From NCBI GenBank assembly GCA_039908535.1, contig JAMOAW010000003.1, forward strand, positions 1 through 57,071: a DNA stretch of 57,071 nt. The letters are read 5' to 3'. Source of the DNA: JAMOAW01 sp039908535. GTDB taxonomy: Bacteria; Pseudomonadota; Magnetococcia; Magnetococcales; JADFZT01. Below, one piece after another: positions 44,326-53,393 of this stretch (the stretch's first letter is position 1; every line of letters starts with the position of its first letter). Position numbers and translations under genes: made by a program. The notes beneath the pieces were generated by a model that saw only the letters and a list, made by a program, of their open reading frames with translations, was not told where the DNA came from and searched no databases.

Positions 44326-45468
44326 TTAAATAATATTAATCAACATTCTTCGCAACAGGTGCAAGGCGGTTTGACTGGTTTGAAAACGAATTTGATCACG
44401 AGAACCTTTATAAAATCCATGATGCTCCAGGACACTACCATCTTGAGAGACGGCGGCCAAAAAGACGGTTCCCACTGGTTTATCTGGAGATCCGCCATCA
44501 GGACCAGCAATCCCTGTGACCGAGACGGCCAAATCCCCACCAGAAACACGTAACGCCCCACGGGCCATAGCCAAGGCCACCTCTGGACTGACCGCCCCAC
44601 AGCGTTCCAGGAGAACGGTCGGCACATCTAAGTAACGTTCTTTGGATCGGTTGCTGTAGGTGACGAAACTAGAAGAGAGATAGGCGCTGCTTCCTGCAAC
44701 GGAAGAAAGACGAGCAGAGATCAAGCCTGCGGTGCAAGATTCCGCGAAAACCACCTGGACTTTTGCTTCCCGCAGGAGTCTTCCCAGACACTCTTCCAGA
44801 GGGAGGGGTTCCGTAGAGTAGAGTCGATTGCCAAGACGGGTTTGCAGACGTTTTTTAAATTCAATACCCAATCTAGAGGGGATCATAAGAGCGGAGTCCC
44901 CATCGGGTAATGGATGGACTTGGCAATGCACGATCTCTTTTTCATCCATAAATTGCGCTAAATTTAAGGACTCTCCAGCACCCTCGACCATCCAGCTAGA
45001 AAAGGGTCTTTTACGTTTATTGACATCATTTTCCTTCAGCATGTGACGCACGACTTTACTGAATTCGCGCCGCATTTCCCAAATAGAACTTTCGCAATAA
45101 CAAACCATGTGGCCGCGCCGATTAATGGCAAAGCCGCTTGGATTGTTGTTGATATCATATAGAGGCCGGGCACCGACTACTCGTAGACGATCCGATTCGG
45201 TATTGTCTAGTCCCAGGGAGAGACCAAGATTAGAGAGTAAAGAGCGCCGCAAACGTCCCCCACCAATCATAGGGGTGCCTTGAATTAAAATAAGTTTATA
45301 TTCGTCGGCATACGTCATCGGATCAAACGGCATATCTAAAGTAAGCTCTAAAAGACCAATTTCATCGAATCCCAAACAGAACAGCAAGATATCCAAATAT
45401 GGACGACCAGAGGGAGAGGCTAATGTTTGTTGACCGCTCCAGCGTGGGATGACAAGTAAACATTTCAT
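44326..45468 (-). CDS. CinA-like protein with nicotinamide-nucleotide amidase domain
   Basis: This 380-residue protein has a C-terminal CinA/PncC domain (about 225-378) with VVFAESCTAGLISARLSSVAGSS, GAVSPEVALAMARGAL, SVTGIAGPDGG and KPVGTVFLAA. PncC deamidates nicotinamide mononucleotide in NAD salvage. The N-terminal part (about 1-215) is unlike the usual COG1058 molybdopterin-binding domain. Only weak fragments (LILIQGTPMIGGGRLRRSLL) recall it, so it is diverged or replaced. pheT follows after 54 bp, so they may share a transcript. Confidence 0.85.
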   Translation of the reverse strand: MKCLLVIPRWSGQQTLASPSGRPYLDILLFCLGFDEIGLLELTLDMPFDPMTYADEYKLILIQGTPMIGGGRLRRSLLSNLGLSLGLDNTESDRLRVVGARPLYDINNNPSGFAINRRGHMVCYCESSIWEMRREFSKVVRHMLKENDVNKRKRPFSSWMVEGAGESLNLAQFMDEKEIVHCQVHPLPDGDSALMIPSRLGIEFKKRLQTRLGNRLYSTEPLPLEECLGRLLREAKVQVVFAESCTAGLISARLSSVAGSSAYLSSSFVTYSNRSKERYLDVPTVLLERCGAVSPEVALAMARGALRVSGGDLAVSVTGIAGPDGGSPDKPVGTVFLAAVSQDGSVLEHHGFYKGSRDQIRFQTSQTALHLLRRMLINII

Positions 45469-45706
45469 AAAAAGATTCTTTCGATTTGGCTTCTGTTTGA
45501 TAATAAACCATGAATCATTAATAAACGTTAGAATGGAAACCCGCGTTTAGATTGTCCGCTATTCAATGTCATCTCTTTTGGATAGAAGAGACGAGAGCCA
45601 GTTTATGGGAACGGTTACATAATAGCAAAATAGGTGAAAAGAAACAAACCCCATTACATTTTTTTTTACTCAATCTCCTTTTGCTATTTTTAAAGAAGGA
45701 AAAAAA

Positions 45707-45979
45707 TTAGTGTCCCATGCCCAATGCTTGTTTGTAAAGGTGCAGAAGCGTCTCTTCTTCATCCACCTCTCTGGGGTCCATTTTTCGAATTCGAATCACT
45801 TTTCGAATCACCTTAGGGTCGAAACCTGCGCTTTTGGCTTCGGCATAGACGGCCCGCATGTGGGCGGTAAGCCCCTCTTTTTCCTCTTCCAAGCGTTCGA
45901 TTCGATCTACTATTTGCCGCAAATGATCCTGAGCCAACCCATCATCTTGTACTGTATTCTCTGCATCGGTTGCTTCCAT
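45707..45979 (-). CDS. gapR: GapR family nucleoid-associated protein (DUF2312)
   Basis: I choose ATG 45979 (MEATDAEN) over an upstream ATG at 46021, because GGGGGA precedes it at suitable distance. The 90-residue product matches the DUF2312 pattern: LRQIVDRIERLEEEKEGL, VYAEAKSAGFDPKVIRKVIRIRK and a C-terminal LYKQALG. In Caulobacter, GapR clamps overtwisted AT-rich DNA ahead of replication forks and supports topoisomerases. The family is typical of Alphaproteobacteria, which informs the placement. It is divergent from the next gene. Confidence 0.92.
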   Translation of the reverse strand: MEATDAENTVQDDGLAQDHLRQIVDRIERLEEEKEGLTAHMRAVYAEAKSAGFDPKVIRKVIRIRKMDPREVDEEETLLHLYKQALGMGH

Positions 45980-46180
45980 GATTCCCCCGAAAGTGTTTAT
46001 GGGTATTTTTACAGTTTTCAACTCTTTTTAGTCGCAAAAATGTCACAAAAAAAGGATAAATCCGCTTGATGAGCGTTTTCCAGTCTTTACGGACCGGATC
46101 GATATTGATAGAATAATTTATTTTGAATATTTAGATTTATTATATGCCGATTTTGGCCACCTGTTAGGAGACTTTAACTT

Positions 46181-47905
46181 ATGAAAACTTTGTCTGAAGG
46201 TGCAACGGTTACCCCACAAAAAAAATTGGAAAAAATAACGCAATCGCTTTTAGACCTTTCTCTTTTTAGTCGGGAAGGATTTCATAAAATTTCTGAATAT
46301 ATGAATTATTGTTCCAATAATTATGCGATTACAGCCACCCGTTCCATTTCCATCAAGGAACGCATTAATGCCACCAGCGGTGGCAAAGGGATGACTCCTT
46401 TAAAAACCGATCTGCGCAAAGCCTTTCAAGAAATTAACGCTATTTTTAAAATTTTGGAAGAGTTGATTGTTCAAAAGGAGGCGTTTAAATCCAATTTGAC
46501 CGAGGTGATTGATTGGACGTTGGATACCGAAAAAGAGGCGTTTTTACCGGCTATTTTAGATCACTATTCCAGTCGTGGCGTGGATAATTTTGAAACAAAG
46601 ACCATGGGTGCCATGATTGATAATCTTATAGGACAGATTCGCCCTCTTTCCAGAGAGGTTTTTTCTTCCTGCCAGGAGGCCACGGATGTCATGAATTTAG
46701 TTTCGAGGAGGTTGCGTTCTGACCTTCAGGCCTCCCAATATGCCCTCAAAATTTTGAAGGCAGCCACCACGGAGGGCACCCAGAAGCTCTCTCTTGAACT
46801 TGACCAAGCCAAAAACTTATGTGATCAAATGGCCGAACGTTCCAATCAAGTGAATGGCGTTGTCTTCGAAATGATTCAGTCTATCCAATATGATGATATT
46901 ACCTCGCAACGTTTAGAGCATGTCATTGAGGCTCTGAATCGGGTTCGAGAGAAACTGCAAGCGACGCCTCTAACGGAAAACTCTATTCGTTGGATTGTGA
47001 TATGTTTACGCATTATCATTCCGCAGATTGATGAATTGGGTACCGATTTAGTTAACGCGGTTCAATCGGTACAAAATCTGTTGGGTCGTATTAATGGAAT
47101 TTGTAACGAACAGATCGTCACCATTGAGGAGACCAGGCAAATAGGAATGATTTTTCATCAAAACACCTCTGACGTTACGTATAGTGTTGGGGAACTTTTA
47201 CGTTTAGAAATTTTTGCTGACACGCTTACCAGTGATGTCATGCGCGCCTTTTCACAGACCGAAAACGCCATTTTTCAAGCCAAACGCGCCTTAGATATGT
47301 TGAGCATGACCTCTGAACGTTTAGATGGTCTGATTGGTTCTTTAAAGCAACGCCATGCCGATCGCCCCAGTCTATTACTTGATCATATCGCCCATCTCAT
47401 ACAACGCATTCGCCACGAGGAGCAGGGGAAAAATGTCCTTTTGACTGAAGCCACTGATCTTTTATACGATGCCAATCAGACCTTTTCGGAAAAGATCACG
47501 CCACGCATCATGCGCACCAACAGCATGATGCGTCGTATGCCTTTAACCACCCGACAATTGGACTCCAATAACAACGATTTAATGGGGGTGGTTTCTGAGA
47601 ATATGAGCAATATCAAAGCTACTGCCAATCAAACAGCCTATTTAACAGAAGAGATTACTTTTCATTTAACGATAAAGAAAAAATTAGAACGGCTGAGTGA
47701 AGGATTAAATGAAATTCTCAGAGAAATAGGCGGGGATATATCAGATCGCATTGACGATGCCCATTTAAGCGAAATGGCGCAAGAGTTCGATGATCTCAAA
47801 TCGCTTTATACGATGGAGAGCGAACGCCGGATTCATGCTGGGGTTTTGGAGAGTGAGAATAGCGGGGATAATTCTGAAAATGAGGATAATTTCGAACTAT
47901 TTTAA
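46181..47905 (+). CDS. Helical signalling-associated protein with chemotaxis-like motifs
   Basis: This 574-residue soluble protein is almost all helical. A segment at about 240-260 (MIQSIQYDDITSQRLEHVIEAL) resembles the QF.DI..Q...-HV motif of CheZ and of some receptor-associated helical proteins. The last residues (EDNFELF) after an acidic tail fit the x-aromatic-x-x-aromatic pattern of the pentapeptide that tethers CheR/CheB at chemoreceptor ends. No membrane segments, HAMP or standard receptor signalling hairpin (E.I..I...I..IA.QTNLL) are seen. TAGGAG precedes the start. Role in chemotaxis is inference. Confidence 0.7.
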   Translation: MKTLSEGATVTPQKKLEKITQSLLDLSLFSREGFHKISEYMNYCSNNYAITATRSISIKERINATSGGKGMTPLKTDLRKAFQEINAIFKILEELIVQKEAFKSNLTEVIDWTLDTEKEAFLPAILDHYSSRGVDNFETKTMGAMIDNLIGQIRPLSREVFSSCQEATDVMNLVSRRLRSDLQASQYALKILKAATTEGTQKLSLELDQAKNLCDQMAERSNQVNGVVFEMIQSIQYDDITSQRLEHVIEALNRVREKLQATPLTENSIRWIVICLRIIIPQIDELGTDLVNAVQSVQNLLGRINGICNEQIVTIEETRQIGMIFHQNTSDVTYSVGELLRLEIFADTLTSDVMRAFSQTENAIFQAKRALDMLSMTSERLDGLIGSLKQRHADRPSLLLDHIAHLIQRIRHEEQGKNVLLTEATDLLYDANQTFSEKITPRIMRTNSMMRRMPLTTRQLDSNNNDLMGVVSENMSNIKATANQTAYLTEEITFHLTIKKKLERLSEGLNEILREIGGDISDRIDDAHLSEMAQEFDDLKSLYTMESERRIHAGVLESENSGDNSENEDNFELF

Positions 47906-48022
47906 AAAAGGCATCCATCATTATTTATTTTAACCATCAACCAAAGCCAAGGTTGACGAACGGTTCAGACGATGTTAGTGAATAGAACCATAGAGTAAAA
48001 AATTTAAGAATCAAGACATCCT

Positions 48023-48099
48023 GTCCTCGTAGCTCAGTCGGATAGAGCAACGGATTCCTAATCCGTAGGCCGTGCGTTCAAATCGCGCCGGGGACACCA
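48023..48099 (+). tRNA. tRNA-Arg (anticodon CCT), CCA encoded
   Basis: The acceptor pairs GTCCTCG with CGGGGAC, then A and CCA. The D arm is AGCTC.GAGC. The anticodon stem ACGGA/TCCGT encloses TTCCTAA with anticodon CCT. The T arm is GTGCG TTCAAAT CGCGC. The accessory island begins immediately downstream, a common place for integration. Confidence 0.97.
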
Positions 48100-48357
48100 A
48101 TTAAAACAAGGGGTTATAAAAAACAGAAAAGCCAAAAAAGACGATTGGGTAGCAATATTGAATATGCAATGACCAGATCAAAACCCCAAACCGTCAACAA
48201 AGCCAGGATCTCCCCCAGCCTTCTTTTGGATCACCCCGCTATAATGCCACCGTCAATGCCCCCGGTCCCAATTGTTTGGTGGTGGTCGAAACATGATAAA
48301 TTCCTCTTCTAACAGAGGAGTAATGCGGCAGAGATAGAGAGAGACGGCAAACGCTCC
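48100..48357. other. Gene-free left border of the island
   Basis: No convincing gene. It contains a short hairpin (CCTCT/AGAGG near 48304-48318). I looked for a second copy of the tRNA 3' end (the attachment core) downstream within the window and did not find one. Confidence 0.5.
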
Positions 48358-48483
48358 TTTTTACGAAGGGGGACTTTTTGTGCTTCTAGTTTCTGTTCTA
48401 CAGTAGAGTCGTCTTTATTTAAATAAAGACGACTCGAGTTTGAGTACAAATGCATCAAGACAAAAAGTCCCCCTTCGTAAAAA
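48358..48483. repeat. Nested inverted repeats: 24-bp arms around a 30-bp perfect palindrome
   Basis: Arms at 48358-48381 and 48460-48483 are exact inverted complements (core ACGAAGGGGGACTTTTTGT). Between them, 48406-48435 is a perfect palindrome with no loop (GAGTCGTCTTTATTT and complement). It lies 20 bp beyond the hsdR stop. It could be a small MITE-like insertion, the joined ends of a lost transposon, or a bidirectional terminator. Confidence 0.9.
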
Positions 48484-48503
48484 ACAACTCGAACGCGAAA
48501 CCA

Positions 48504-51500
48504 TCAAACAGCCGCACTTTTTGACCGCAACGCCTCATACAAATTGGCTGGTCCCAGCAAAATCTCTTGCAAACCTTGTCGAACTTTTTCCGAGTCCAGA
48601 GCCTGCCTGCTCATGGTGTTATGGGCGGCAAAGGCATCCATAATGGCGTTCATCAGTTCCGTGGTCAGGTCGGGGGAGTTGGAAAACTGCTCCTTGGTAT
48701 TGTTGGCCGCTTGCTGGGCTAAAATCGCCGATTCCAGTAACTTGCCCTTCAGAACATGATTAACGTAAATAAGCTTATCATCATCAGAAAGCTCCCCTTC
48801 AAACAGGGTGTTTACCTTTTGGATGATTTCAGCGAGCAGCACCTTTTCCTTCTCTTGCACCTCACCACTTCCTGTTGCGGTCATGGGTTGGAGTTTATCC
48901 GCCTCGCCCTCCTGCAAGGGCAAATTCCGTTTACCCTGGTCCTTGAGTTTGTGGTGGGTCAGCGTCACTTTGGAGAGGTCCACACCTTCCCGTTCACGTC
49001 CGAATTCCAGTAGGGGAAGCAGTCGTTTGAAAAATATGGCCCGTTTTTCCAGGGCGGTATTGCCATAGTCGAACAGTTGGGACAGAAACACATATACCCT
49101 CAAGAATGCGCCAAGATTCCGTTTGAACAGAATGAGTACGTTGAGTTCATCCTGGGCGGTTTGCTCGGTTTGGGTATCTCCTTCTGAACGCGCTTCTTGC
49201 CAAGTAGTCCAGGCACTCTTGTAGCGTTTGAGAAGCCGGTCTGCTACCGACTCCAATGCCGCAGCCAATTGCGCTTGTGAGGCGTTGGGATTCATCTCAA
49301 CCGCTACCACCCGCTCCACCTCCTGTTCGTCGTAAAACCCGGAGGCATCCAGTTTTGCTTTCAGGTCGTAGACCAAATTGGGGTCGGTCACGGTGGCCAG
49401 TTCTGCGGTTTCGTAGTAAGTTTTGAAGGCGGACAAAATCTCTTCAGGGTCGTTCACAAAATCCAAAATATAGGTGGTGTCCTTGCTTGGATAGGCTCTA
49501 TTCAAACGGGAGAGGGTTTGCACCGCCTGGATTCCAGCCAAGCGTTTATCCACATACATCCCGCACAAGAGTGGCTGGTCAAAGCCGGTCTGGAATTTGT
49601 TGGCCACCAGTAGAATCTGGTATTCCGTGGTTGCGAAGGCTTCCCGGATGTCTCTTCCACGCAAATGGGAATTGAGAATGGAGCTGGTTTCAGTGAAGGA
49701 GTCAGCTCCCGATTCCTGGTCACGAACCTCACCGGAAAAGGCAACTATGGTGCCCATACGATAGCCAGAGTTTTGGATGTATTGGTCAATCGCCAATTTC
49801 CAACGTACCGCCTCAAGACGACTGCCCACTACCACCATTGCCTTTGCCTTACCATCCAGGAGTGGGGCGACATTTTCGCGGAAATGCTCCACCACTACCT
49901 GGACCTTCTGGCTGATGTTGTAGGGATGCAGACGTACCCAACGCATGATGCCTTTCATGGCTTCGCTGCGTTCCACCTGTTTTTCATCCCACTCCCGGCC
50001 CTCGTGAGCCAGTTTGAAGGCCAGTTTGTAGGGAATATAGTTTTTCAAGACATCAAGAATGAATCCCTCTTCGATGGCCTGACGCATGGAGTAAACATGA
50101 AACGGAGCGGGCAGATTGGTGGCCGATGCCGGTTGAGAGGGGTCGGGTCGGCATCCGAAAATCTCCAGGGTCTTGGCTTTGGGCGTGGCGGTGAAGGCGA
50201 TGTAGGTAATTTGAGAATTGGTGGCGCGGTTAGACATCTGGGCGGTCAGCAACTCCTCGGTGCTGATTTCTCCACCATCTTCGAGTTCCTGAAGCTCTTC
50301 GACGGAGAGTACCTGTTTGAGTTTGGCGGCGGCGGTTCCGGTTTGGGAGGAGTGGGCTTCATCCGCAATGACCGCGAATCGTTTTCCCTTGGTGGCGGCC
50401 AACTCTTGAACCATGGCCAAAGCAAAGGGAAAGGTCTGAATGGTGCAGACCACGATTTTCTTGCCACTAGAAAGCACCTTCGCCAATTCGCTGCTCTTGC
50501 TTTGATGATCTCCGGTGATGCTGGCCACCACGCCAGAGGTGCGCTCGAAGCCGTCGATAGCCTCGCGTAACTGGGTATCCAGCACGGTGCGGTCACTGAC
50601 CACCAGCACCGAATCAAACAACTTGTGGTGGTTTTCGTCATGCAAATCGGCCAGAAAATGGGCCGTCCAGGCGATGGAGTTGGTTTTTCCTGAACCTGCG
50701 GAGTGTTGAATCAAATATTTTTGATTCAACACTCCCGCCAAGACTGTGGAGATCAATTTACGTGTGACATCAAGTTGATGAAAGCGGGGAAAAATCAGGT
50801 CGCTGATTTTCTTTTTGCTATCCTTTTTGGCGACGATGTAGCGTCCGAGAATCTCCAACCAGGAATCGACTGCCCAGACCTCTTCCCACAGATAGGCGGT
50901 CTTGTGACCGGAAGGATGAACGGGATTGCCTTTTCCACCGTTATCGCCCCGATTGAAGGGCAGAAAGCGGGTTTGTGGACCTTGCAGTTTGGTGGTCATT
51001 CGCACTTCGGAGTTGCTGACCGCGAAATGGACCAAGGCTCCCCTTGGGAAATCCAGCAAAGTTTCACTGCTTCCCTGACCTTTGGGGCGAGGGGTGCGGT
51101 CGAAGCGGTATTGATCCACCGCATCCTCAACCGATTGGGTGAAGTCGCTTTTCAACTCCACCGTGGCCACAGGCAGACCATTGAGAAACAGCACCAAATC
51201 CAGGCAATTTTCATTATGGGTGGAGTAGCGCACCTGACGTACCACCCTTAAACGATTGGCCTGATAACGGCTTTGCAATTCGGGATTCATGGCCAAAGCG
51301 GGTTTAAACTGAGCCAGTAGCAACGGTTGCCGCAAACCCAGCAGTTCTACCCCACGGCGCAACAGCTCCAACGTACCTCGATCATCCAACTGTTTGCGGA
51401 TGCGGTCAAGCAAAATATTTTCAGCAGACGCGCCATGATTTTTGAGCAAGGATTCCCACGCTTTGGGTTGGGTCTGTTGTACCCAGGCCAGAAGGTCAGC

Positions 51501-51620
51501 AGGAAACAGAGCGCGGTGCCGATCATACCGCGCATTATCCTGCGGATCATACAACCAGCCATGCGCTGCCAAGTGGTGACAGATATCGTTCTCGAACTCG
51601 ATTTCCTTGTGTAGGTTCAT
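48504..51620 (-). CDS. hsdR: Type I restriction enzyme R subunit HsdR
   Basis: I choose ATG 51620 (MNLHKEIEFE); an upstream in-frame start adds six residues. The 1038-residue protein has a nuclease domain (DLVLFLNGLPVATVELKSDF, the PD-ExK type), then SF2 helicase motifs: Walker A HSAGSGKT, ADEAHSSQTG, FTATPKAKT and FQTGFDQPLLCGMYVDK. The C-terminal helical part should bind HsdM. It cleaves foreign DNA after translocation, together with HsdS and HsdM. It ends beside the nested palindrome. Confidence 0.95.
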   Translation of the reverse strand: MNLHKEIEFENDICHHLAAHGWLYDPQDNARYDRHRALFPADLLAWVQQTQPKAWESLLKNHGASAENILLDRIRKQLDDRGTLELLRRGVELLGLRQPLLLAQFKPALAMNPELQSRYQANRLRVVRQVRYSTHNENCLDLVLFLNGLPVATVELKSDFTQSVEDAVDQYRFDRTPRPKGQGSSETLLDFPRGALVHFAVSNSEVRMTTKLQGPQTRFLPFNRGDNGGKGNPVHPSGHKTAYLWEEVWAVDSWLEILGRYIVAKKDSKKKISDLIFPRFHQLDVTRKLISTVLAGVLNQKYLIQHSAGSGKTNSIAWTAHFLADLHDENHHKLFDSVLVVSDRTVLDTQLREAIDGFERTSGVVASITGDHQSKSSELAKVLSSGKKIVVCTIQTFPFALAMVQELAATKGKRFAVIADEAHSSQTGTAAAKLKQVLSVEELQELEDGGEISTEELLTAQMSNRATNSQITYIAFTATPKAKTLEIFGCRPDPSQPASATNLPAPFHVYSMRQAIEEGFILDVLKNYIPYKLAFKLAHEGREWDEKQVERSEAMKGIMRWVRLHPYNISQKVQVVVEHFRENVAPLLDGKAKAMVVVGSRLEAVRWKLAIDQYIQNSGYRMGTIVAFSGEVRDQESGADSFTETSSILNSHLRGRDIREAFATTEYQILLVANKFQTGFDQPLLCGMYVDKRLAGIQAVQTLSRLNRAYPSKDTTYILDFVNDPEEILSAFKTYYETAELATVTDPNLVYDLKAKLDASGFYDEQEVERVVAVEMNPNASQAQLAAALESVADRLLKRYKSAWTTWQEARSEGDTQTEQTAQDELNVLILFKRNLGAFLRVYVFLSQLFDYGNTALEKRAIFFKRLLPLLEFGREREGVDLSKVTLTHHKLKDQGKRNLPLQEGEADKLQPMTATGSGEVQEKEKVLLAEIIQKVNTLFEGELSDDDKLIYVNHVLKGKLLESAILAQQAANNTKEQFSNSPDLTTELMNAIMDAFAAHNTMSRQALDSEKVRQGLQEILLGPANLYEALRSKSAAV

Positions 51621-51656
51621 GCAACACTTTCCTGTCAAATTTAATTAATTCGTATG

Positions 51657-52163
51657 TTAAATTTTCTGCATACCCTTGAACACAAACGATGCTGCACACT
51701 CTCGCAACAGATCGAATGTATTCATGTATGTCAGATTGAATTTCTGGCAGACGTTGGGGATCAACACCCTTTTTTTAGACCCTGGCTCAAACTTTTCATG
51801 TGTCACTATAGTTGCCTTTAGACTGATGGCTTTGGCGATTAACCACGGGTCAGCACATCCAGAAAACTTTGCCTTAGCAGCTTCGGTATATGGGGCTTGT
51901 TGTACGAATGACATCACTTGACTGAATGCCTGCTGCGTGGCTACATCGCTGACTGCGAGAAAAAACCCATTATGCTTACGATCCTTGACCCATTCCGCCA
52001 GTTCATCTTTACCTTTGGCCAGTTCGTCATAGACTTTGACAATGCTGGTTGCCGTTCTCTGCTGCACCGCATCGTCCATCCAGTCCCAAAATCCGGGACA
52101 AATATCAAAACCATAATATAAATTTTTCGCCTCAATAAAGACATTAGAATCCAGCAAGTACAT
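51657..52163 (-). CDS. PIN-domain protein, DUF4411-like, probable toxin
   Basis: From ATG 52163, after GGAGGG, the product has 168 residues. It opens MYLLDSNVFIEAKN, with the first metal aspartate of PIN nucleases, and has ADPWLIAKAI and THEKF.P..KKRVLIPNVC later, as in DUF4411 proteins. PIN domains cut RNA. It starts 1 bp after the stop of the XRE-ImmA gene. That pairing is frequent for DUF4411 and suggests a toxin-antitoxin or conflict module inside the hsd operon. Confidence 0.8.
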   Translation of the reverse strand: MYLLDSNVFIEAKNLYYGFDICPGFWDWMDDAVQQRTATSIVKVYDELAKGKDELAEWVKDRKHNGFFLAVSDVATQQAFSQVMSFVQQAPYTEAAKAKFSGCADPWLIAKAISLKATIVTHEKFEPGSKKRVLIPNVCQKFNLTYMNTFDLLRECAASFVFKGMQKI

Positions 52164-52164
52164 C

Positions 52165-53334
52165 TTACCCTCCCTCCGATTGCCGATAAAAAAGCTTTTG
52201 TACGGTCGAAGGAGTGAGATGCAGAAGACCTCCGGCATCACGCAGAAGCAGTTTGCCGCTCATGGCACTGTAGAGGACCGCCTGGGTAAAATTACGTCCA
52301 TTCATGACCGGATTGGTCGCGTAGAAGTTTCCACCCCCCTTTTGGTTTTCTCTTTGTTTATCCCAACTTTTTTGCTCCTGCCGGAAAAAGGTCATATATT
52401 CTTCGATACTTATTTTCCCCAAATCCCTAGCACGACGGGCGATGACAACGCCACTGACTTTGAAACTCTTCATCAAAACCCGCACATTTTCTGCCAAACC
52501 TGCATCAGCCTGCCAAGCATTCAAAAATTGAGCCTGTGGGGTCAATACCTCGGCAGCTATAGCATTGCATACCTGTTCAATCTTGGCTTGTGGTCCAGGA
52601 GCCTCCTCATCCAAGCGAATATTGGAGACACCACTCTCTCCCAACCAAATATGCGCCAGTTCGTGGGCCAGAGTAAAAATCTGGGCTGCCTTGGCATCCT
52701 TGCCGTTGATAAAAACCAGGGGAACAATCGGATCACTGATGGCAAAACCACGAAATTCATACAAATCCAAACCCCGATGGGTGTTGCTGCCCACATAACC
52801 AGCTCGCATGATCCAGATGCCAACCTCTTCGCAACGGTCGCACAGATAACGCAGATACTCTTCCCAGTTGGATTGGCTGGCCCGCAGGCTTTCCAGTTGC
52901 AAGACATCACTGATATCCAAAGCAATTTTCCGAATCTTCTCACCCAAACGAAATTTTCCAACAAAAGGCAACCGCTCAGCTCCCTGTTCCAACAGGTAAT
53001 CCCGATACCAATCCTGCTGGAAGCGTACATTGTGAATCAAATCGAGAAATTCGACACTGGGTTGTTCGGTGAGTACGCCACCCCCCTGAATGCGCAGATC
53101 AGGGATTGGCAATTTTTCTTTGGGCGGGGTGGACAGAAAGAGGTAACCAAAGGGAACATGCGTCTGCTGAGCGATTTTTTCGGCCTGCCTGAAGGTGGGG
53201 GAATCGCCCCCTTGCTCCCAACTCTGCAATCGCTCAACCGTCGTCTTCAGCTTGTCGGCAAGACGCTCCACAGACAAGGAAGCCCGTTCTCTTGCCCAAC
53301 GCAACATTTGTGGTTTGATCAATGCCTTGGTCAT
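52165..53334 (-). CDS. XRE-ImmA/IrrE family regulator-protease, likely antitoxin partner
   Basis: The product from ATG 53334 has 389 residues. An XRE helix-turn-helix lies at about 8-65 (LRWARERASLSVERLADKL, VERLQSWEQG). An ImmA/IrrE metallopeptidase domain (about 160-300) holds the zinc motif FTLAHELAHIWLG. Such proteins cleave repressors in mobile elements. Paired with the PIN-domain gene downstream, it may regulate or neutralise the toxin. It lies between hsdS and hsdR and disrupts the usual hsd order. Confidence 0.88.
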   Translation of the reverse strand: MTKALIKPQMLRWARERASLSVERLADKLKTTVERLQSWEQGGDSPTFRQAEKIAQQTHVPFGYLFLSTPPKEKLPIPDLRIQGGGVLTEQPSVEFLDLIHNVRFQQDWYRDYLLEQGAERLPFVGKFRLGEKIRKIALDISDVLQLESLRASQSNWEEYLRYLCDRCEEVGIWIMRAGYVGSNTHRGLDLYEFRGFAISDPIVPLVFINGKDAKAAQIFTLAHELAHIWLGESGVSNIRLDEEAPGPQAKIEQVCNAIAAEVLTPQAQFLNAWQADAGLAENVRVLMKSFKVSGVVIARRARDLGKISIEEYMTFFRQEQKSWDKQRENQKGGGNFYATNPVMNGRNFTQAVLYSAMSGKLLLRDAGGLLHLTPSTVQKLFYRQSEGG

Positions 53335-53393
53335 GGCGGAATCTCTCAATCACTCAGTTTTAACTAAATTTTGTCAAGCATACCGACATGTTA

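Noticed and set aside
47953..47981. Promoter for tRNA-Arg (TTGACG at 47953)
   Set aside because: No acceptable -10 hexamer at 16-18 bp; too weak to annotate.
49665..50570. 301-residue open frame opposite hsdR
   Set aside because: It lies inside the helicase region of hsdR, whose motifs are intact; it is a shadow frame.
52180..53367. 395-residue open frame opposite the ImmA/IrrE gene
   Set aside because: The minus strand encodes clear XRE and HELAH motifs, ribosome sites and tight gene spacing; the plus-strand frame has no recognisable domain.
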